From assembly GCA_009746045.1 (NCBI GenBank), contig RPFO01002093.1, forward strand, positions 1 to 62,000: DNA of 62,000 nucleotides, read 5' to 3'. A model generated the notes under the pieces. That model was not told where the DNA came from, did no database searches, and saw nothing but the letters and a program-made list of their open reading frames with translations. This document shows positions 58,501 through 62,000 of this stretch, piece after piece. The stretch's first letter is position 1, and each line of letters opens with the position of its first letter. This stretch comes from Mesostigma viride (Eukaryota; Streptophyta; Mesostigmatophyceae; Mesostigmatales; Mesostigmataceae). The position numbers and the translations under genes are program-made.

Positions 58501-58929
58501 ATGAACGAGGACAAACGCGAAGAAGAGGTCATGGCGGTGATCACGAAGGCGACTCTTTCGCCAAAGGCGGGCGGTTTTTCGATCCCCCTGTCTACCACGT
58601 GGGAATGGCTGGGCTACGCGAATCGTTCGGAAGCGTCCGCGACCGCGAAACGGGTCCTGCAACGGGGTCTGGAGTTCGTCAAGATCAAGGTCCGCGACGG
58701 CGCGGATTCGGACATCTGGCTGAACAAAGAGGGGTTCAAGAATCTGGCTATGGCGAGCAACACGGAAACGGGACGGAGAGCCCGCTGGTACTTCCTAGCG
58801 GTCGAAAGGACCCTGCACGAAATCGCTCAAGAGGAAACCATTCAGAGGGTGATGACGGCTATATCGGCGTCTAAGGACCTCGAAGACAGAGTGAGACGGA
58901 TGGAGGAGAGACTGGCGTCGGTTTTGTGA
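58501..58929 (+). CDS. MSV199-domain protein, 142 aa
   Basis: The frame starts at the ATG at 58501. The domain runs from about residue 20: FSIPLSTTWEWLGYANRSEA, then KRVLQRGLEFVKIKVRD, then IWLNKEGFKNLAMASNTETG and RRARWYFLAVERTLHEIAQE. It fits the MSV199 family found in large DNA viruses, often linked to KilA-N, BRO or T5orf172 domains and related to phage antirepressors. A short coiled-coil helix ends the protein (LEDRVRRMEERLASVL) and probably replaces the usual extra domain. A DNA-binding regulatory role is inferred. The 58278-58500 stretch upstream shows no gene. Confidence 0.8.
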   Translation: MNEDKREEEVMAVITKATLSPKAGGFSIPLSTTWEWLGYANRSEASATAKRVLQRGLEFVKIKVRDGADSDIWLNKEGFKNLAMASNTETGRRARWYFLAVERTLHEIAQEETIQRVMTAISASKDLEDRVRRMEERLASVL

Positions 58930-59166
58930 CGGCCCATGGTTCGTTTCATTCCATGAATCATTTAATGAAAGATCCCATTACCTTAACTGTCCTACCGTTT
59001 CATTGCACGGCTCCACGTTATGGAAGTGTCGACGTCATCGGACGGACGGTAGACCTACGTGAGGAAGGGCGGACTGGCCGCCTGGTGAAGGATTTCTGTA
59101 TACCTATAGCCCCAGTTTTTCTTTCGTCTCATTGGAACGCACTCGATCGGACCGCGGACGATCCGA
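58930..59166. other. Intergenic, no gene seen
   Basis: Here the DNA turns AT-richer for about 70 bases (TTTCATTCCATGAATCATTT, then AATGAAAG), with partial dyads around CATGAATCATTTAATG, consistent with 3'-end or promoter signals for the converging genes. No open frame is supported and no RNA fold stands out. Confidence 0.4.
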
Positions 59167-59421
59167 TCACGAAATCAGGTTGTTGGCCGCGGCGAAACCC
59201 TCGCCTCCCGCCTCGCCTCCCGCGAACGCCCCGGCGCCGCCTCCGGACGCGTATCTCCGGTACACGAAGAACCCGCCCACGAGGACGGCCGCGAGCCCGG
59301 CCAGGAACAGGGGAGATTCGTACACGGGGCGAGGGTCGGTGCGTCTCCGGTCGGACGGCACGCACATCGTCGTCTTGGTCATCGGCACCTCGTTGGTCTG
59401 GTTCATGATAGGGAACGCCAT
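59167..59421 (-). CDS. Small single-pass membrane protein, 84 aa
   Basis: A polar N-terminus of about 38 residues is followed by one membrane segment (FLAGLAAVLVGGFFVYRRY) with positive charges after it, then a Gly/Ala-rich tail. An internal ATG at about 59379 gives MTKTTMCVPSD. No family is recognised. TATA-like CTATCCCG lies just upstream on the minus strand. Confidence 0.55.
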   Translation of the reverse strand: MAFPIMNQTNEVPMTKTTMCVPSDRRRTDPRPVYESPLFLAGLAAVLVGGFFVYRRYASGGGAGAFAGGEAGGEGFAAANNLIS

Positions 59422-59461
59422 CGTCGTCGGCGCGGGCGTCTTTACCTATCCCGCAGAAAAA

Positions 59462-60043
59462 TTAGCGGGGAGGAGAACGTGCACGGTTTGGAGAGGCGCC
59501 GAGGCCGGATTCGGCGCCCACGGACATTCGCGAGCGCATTGACACGTGTCCACACCCACCGACGGGCATGTACGGTTTGTCGCATTGGCGGCACCGAAAG
59601 GCGCGCGGGATCACGAATACCGAGGGTTCGCGACACAGCACGCGGACCCACGCGTCCTTGGCGAAATCGTGCATGATGTACACGTCGTCCGCCGTGATGT
59701 CCAGCACCGCCGTCGGGAGATCGTCTCGGTCCCGCGTTTTCAGGAGGAGAACGTCGCCGGTCACGGCCCATTCCAGGATCCTCGAGGCGGTCGCGTTGAC
59801 CGCGTTCGCGCCTTTTTTGGACGCGTACACCCCGATCGCGCGGTCGGACGGCTGCGTCAGGGCGGGTTTCAGTATCTCGCACAGCTCGGGGGCCGGGAGG
59901 AACCGTCGGATCTCCTGCCACGACCATCGCGAGGAGATCGCGACCCTGCCGGGCCTGCCGCGGCACGGGAGGAAGTACGCGTGCGTCACGGCGGATTCTT
60001 CGGCCGCCGTCGCCGGGGTCGCGGAACCCCCCTCGATCTCCAT
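59462..60043 (-). CDS. Hypothetical protein with Cys-rich C-terminus, 193 aa
   Basis: The start at 60043 lies in a compact divergent gap with the gene at 60107 (TATAACC and GGATATAATAG). The protein is globular, with WSWQEIRRFLPAPELCEIL, then GVYASKKGANAVNATASRIL and AVLDITADDVYIMHDFAKDA. Near the C-terminus, FRCRQCDKPYMPVGGCGHVS resembles a small zinc-binding knuckle (Cys-x-x-Cys, nine residues, Cys-x-His). The last 25 residues are basic. I cannot assign a family. Confidence 0.6.
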   Translation of the reverse strand: MEIEGGSATPATAAEESAVTHAYFLPCRGRPGRVAISSRWSWQEIRRFLPAPELCEILKPALTQPSDRAIGVYASKKGANAVNATASRILEWAVTGDVLLLKTRDRDDLPTAVLDITADDVYIMHDFAKDAWVRVLCREPSVFVIPRAFRCRQCDKPYMPVGGCGHVSMRSRMSVGAESGLGASPNRARSPPR

Positions 60044-60106
60044 GGGTCCTAATATAACCGAGGATATAATAGATGTCCGCTGTCACTCGCCCGCGGCGAT
60101 ATCACC
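60044..60106. promoter_or_regulatory. Compact divergent promoter
   Basis: The 63 bases between starts at 60043 and 60107 hold CCTAATATAACC and GGATATAATAGATG. These give TATA-like boxes for both directions, as at 56868-56909. Confidence 0.45.
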
Positions 60107-60574
60107 ATGATCGGAGCGCGAGTGACCGCCGACGTCGCCGCGAGGCTGACGAAGAGTTCGGAGAGGGCGAAGCGCGCGGTCGAAGACCGGCTCTTGGCCG
60201 CCGTCGAGAGCAACATAGAGACGAGCGCCAAGCAGGGGAGGACGTTCCTGTTCCACACCGTCCCGATGTACCAGTTCGGCGTCCCGCTGTACGACTGCTC
60301 GGCCATGGTGCGCGCGATTGGGAAAAGACTCGTCCGCCGGGGGTTCCGCGTCAAGCAAGTCGGGGTTAACCACGTGTACGTCGAGTGGGGATCGGAGAGG
60401 GCGAAACCCGCGTGCGCCTCCGACCGCGCCCCGGCCGCGTCCAAGACATCGCGGGGGAAGAAGCGGGCGTCGCGAGGATCCAAGCCCGACGCGGCGGCGG
60501 TCCCGACGTCCACTCGAGACGCCATCCGACGGCTCGGACTGAACCTCAGGAGCTGTCCGCGCCCCGGCGGATGA
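60107..60574 (+). CDS. Conserved NCLDV-type small protein, 155 aa
   Basis: The central part reads GRTFLFHTVPMYQFGVPLYD, then CSAMVRAIGKRLVRRGFRVK, then HVYVEWG. The order P-x-x-x-x-G-x-P-x-YD, LxxxGFxVK and a terminal strand ending in W resembles a small uncharacterised family widespread in giant viruses (DUF5759-like, from memory). A helical N-terminus of about 40 residues precedes it. A Lys/Arg/Ala-rich disordered tail follows (SKTSRGKKRASRGSK). Its 3' end overlaps the convergent gene at 60546-60809 by 29 bases. Confidence 0.65.
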   Translation: MIGARVTADVAARLTKSSERAKRAVEDRLLAAVESNIETSAKQGRTFLFHTVPMYQFGVPLYDCSAMVRAIGKRLVRRGFRVKQVGVNHVYVEWGSERAKPACASDRAPAASKTSRGKKRASRGSKPDAAAVPTSTRDAIRRLGLNLRSCPRPGG

Positions 60575-60809
60575 GCCACAGCGTCAGCAGGCCCAGCAAC
60601 AGCCCGTTCCCCAGCTCAAGGACGTCGTCCGTCGTCGCGAATCTGCGGATCCCCAGCTCGCACAGGAGATCGTTCGCGAGTTCGCACCGGCCGCGGACGG
60701 ATAATTGCGGCCCCGCGGCCGACACGCCGCCCCACGGAGAGCGGGTGCGGGCCGACGGAGCGATTCTGCGTTCGGACCATGCGGGATGTGCTAGCATAAG
60801 AGACGTCAT
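60546..60809 (-). CDS. Small membrane protein, 87 aa
   Basis: Residues 62-81 (DDVLELGNGLLLGLLTLWLI) form a membrane segment close to the C-terminus, followed by RRGADSS. The N-terminal 60 residues are polar with two Cys (RCELANDLLCELG). The start at 60809 is the first ATG. An internal ATG is close by. No family is recognised, and the overlap with the convergent gene lowers confidence a little. Confidence 0.5.
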   Translation of the reverse strand: MTSLMLAHPAWSERRIAPSARTRSPWGGVSAAGPQLSVRGRCELANDLLCELGIRRFATTDDVLELGNGLLLGLLTLWLIRRGADSS

Positions 60810-60882
60810 TGTGTTCGCGTTATACGTATAATGAGGCTTAATTTTTATTCGATCGATCCGTGGATCGCGATGAAATAAAGGA

Positions 60883-60906
60883 CCTTTTATTCATAAAAAT
60901 AAAGGA
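60883..60906. terminator. AT-rich hairpin at the 3' side of the D5 helicase gene
   Basis: CCTTTTATT (60883-60891) pairs with AATAAAGG (60898-60905) apart from one bulge. It lies about 55 bases after the end of the minus-strand helicase gene, in a 150-base AT-rich gap. A second small dyad, CGATCC and GGATCG, lies at 60854-60867. The pattern fits the other gene-end hairpins in the window. Confidence 0.5.
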
Positions 60907-60960
60907 ACTCATTCAACCACTCTTGTCACCCTCCCACATCCGAGATGGACGCGCACGCGT

Positions 60961-62000
60961 TCACACGCGTCCCTGGACGTCCGCGTTCTCGGGGAAGTCC
61001 TCGACGTCGCCGCTCTCGTCGCCGACGTCCACGCCGTACAAGAAGAAGCACCTCTTCTTCCGATCACTCCCGCGCGGGTAGTGCTTGGTGACCCTCTCCA
61101 GGACGAGCTGGATGCCGTTCTCCGTGAACACGTGCTTGTAGAAGTCCTCGTCGAACACGACGCGCGTGCGGGGGTCCCTCTGTCGCAACCACTCGTTGAA
61201 CCGGCGCTGGAACATCTCCCACGGGCAGTAGAAACCGTCACCCTTCTCCACCCAGGACACCGTGTTGAGGAAGGTGATGAGAGGGTTCGACGACATCTGC
61301 GCGTGGTTCCTCCACGTGGTGAACTGGACGGGGAGACACGTGTGGATGTTCCTGTGCGCCACGTATTCGATCAACTTGCGATACGCGCGGTTGGACTTGA
61401 CGAGGATGTTGGCGATGTTCGACGCGATGAGTTCGTCCATGCGGTCGTCCTGCGCGGGCTTCTTGTCGAACGGGAACAGCACGAGGCGGCGGATGATCTG
61501 GCTGGCGTTGTCCCCCCTGCAGAACATCCGGTTGCCCGCCGCCAGGTAGGGCGACTTCCACTCCTGGCTGAGGGCGTCCTTGTACTTCTGCGCCAGACTC
61601 ATCTTCTCCCCGCTCACGAGGGACAGCCACTCGGCCTGCTCGAGCGCAAACTTCTCGTTCAGCTCGTACGTGTAGATGCAGTACTTGTCCTTGTGCTGGG
61701 ACAGGCCGAACAGGGGCTCGATGTTGTTAGAAAGGACGCCGGCGTCCTGTTTGAAGATGAGTTCGACGATGCGGACCAGGGTCGACTTGCCCGATCCGGC
61801 GATGCCCTTCAGGAACACCATCACCTCGAACTTCTCGAGTTCTTTGAGGGAGTACAGCATCCGCCCCAGACCCAGCGCCCAGAACGCCCGGTGCACGTCG
61901 TCCGTGTAATTCTGGTCGTTCAACACCTTCGTGACGCCCTCCGTCGGGATGTCGAACCACTCGCCCGTCTCGTAGTCCCCTCGGAACGCGCCTTCCTCGA
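60961..62000 (-). CDS. D5-type SF3 primase-helicase, C-terminal part (runs off the window)
   Basis: Unwinds DNA at the viral replication fork as a hexameric AAA+ SF3 helicase. The visible 346 residues start within the D5_N to helicase region (EWFDIPTEGVTKVLND, with the FWALGLGRML segment). They include Walker A (KGIAGSGKST), the Walker B region (KYCIYTYELNEKF), sensor Asn (LAAGNRM), and the arginine-finger side segment (IIRRLVLFPFDKK). The C-terminal part has LVLERVTKHYPRGSDRKKRC, followed by an acidic tail. The frame is intact over 1 kb, unlike most large genes here. The 5' part, which in many viruses holds a primase domain, lies beyond 62000. A separate primase is encoded at 47714-49257. 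Confidence 0.93.
   Translation of the reverse strand, partial: EEGAFRGDYETGEWFDIPTEGVTKVLNDQNYTDDVHRAFWALGLGRMLYSLKELEKFEVMVFLKGIAGSGKSTLVRIVELIFKQDAGVLSNNIEPLFGLSQHKDKYCIYTYELNEKFALEQAEWLSLVSGEKMSLAQKYKDALSQEWKSPYLAAGNRMFCRGDNASQIIRRLVLFPFDKKPAQDDRMDELIASNIANILVKSNRAYRKLIEYVAHRNIHTCLPVQFTTWRNHAQMSSNPLITFLNTVSWVEKGDGFYCPWEMFQRRFNEWLRQRDPRTRVVFDEDFYKHVFTENGIQLVLERVTKHYPRGSDRKKRCFFLYGVDVGDESGDVEDFPENADVQGRV

Noticed and set aside
58158-58874. 238-codon frame covering the tRNA-like element and the MSV199 gene
   Set aside because: It reads through the structured RNA-like element and overlaps the MSV199 frame, which has a clear domain match.

Overview
The window looks like one end of a contig from a large, GC-rich DNA virus of a microbial eukaryote (Nucleocytoviricota-like), or a copy of such a virus integrated in a protist chromosome. 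The evidence is a D5-type SF3 primase-helicase, a separate archaeo-eukaryotic primase with a UL52-type zinc region, a D6/D11-like SF2 helicase, a poxvirus A22-like Holliday junction resolvase, a YqaJ-type exonuclease, and several small families found mostly in giant viruses (DUF5832-like, MSV199, SLATT, a CCCH N-terminus, an FDPF protein). There is no rRNA and no bacterial operon structure. Genes lie on both strands at high density, spliceosomal introns are present, and TATA-like boxes and AT-rich 3' hairpins mark gene ends.

Layout. 1-18170 is essentially gene-free repeat DNA. It holds a GA-rich microsatellite (1-705), a 366-bp tandem repeat (about 706-1510), a 588-bp inverted repeat (1709-2296), a GCATGCATG minisatellite of 25 copies (about 4105-4880), and a 13-kb satellite of about 70-bp units (about 5150-18170). 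The satellite flips orientation near 6205 and contains higher-order duplicated blocks. 18170-24050 is a transition zone with three or four unrecognised genes, direct repeats and a nested palindrome about 1.1 kb long. 24250-31140 carries two proteins with myristoylation-like N-termini, the SF2 helicase and hypothetical genes. 31140-39905 holds two very large paralogous adhesin-like genes (Ig-like and LamG-like domains) and a fibre-like gene. 40026-50000 carries the ribonucleotide reductase, another fibre-like gene, membrane proteins, the primase and a cobalamin adenosyltransferase. 50000-62000 is a dense set of replication, recombination, chromatin and membrane genes and ends inside the D5 helicase.

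The most notable system is a cobalamin module. A complete 697-residue class II (adenosylcobalamin-dependent) ribonucleotide reductase is split by two GT-AG introns, and 7 kb away lies an intact PduO/MMAB-type ATP:cob(I)alamin adenosyltransferase, which makes the cofactor that reductase needs. No small reductase subunit is visible. The inference is that the virus makes dNTPs without the iron-dependent class I enzyme and activates scavenged B12 itself.

Caution: many genes are interrupted by single-base frameshifts. Nearly all of them are repaired in principle by one missing base, and five lie exactly at six-base G or C runs. This looks like systematic homopolymer under-calling in the assembly, although decay of an integrated copy cannot be excluded from sequence alone. 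Where a gene is broken this way the coordinates span the inferred whole gene and the evidence says where the frame changes.
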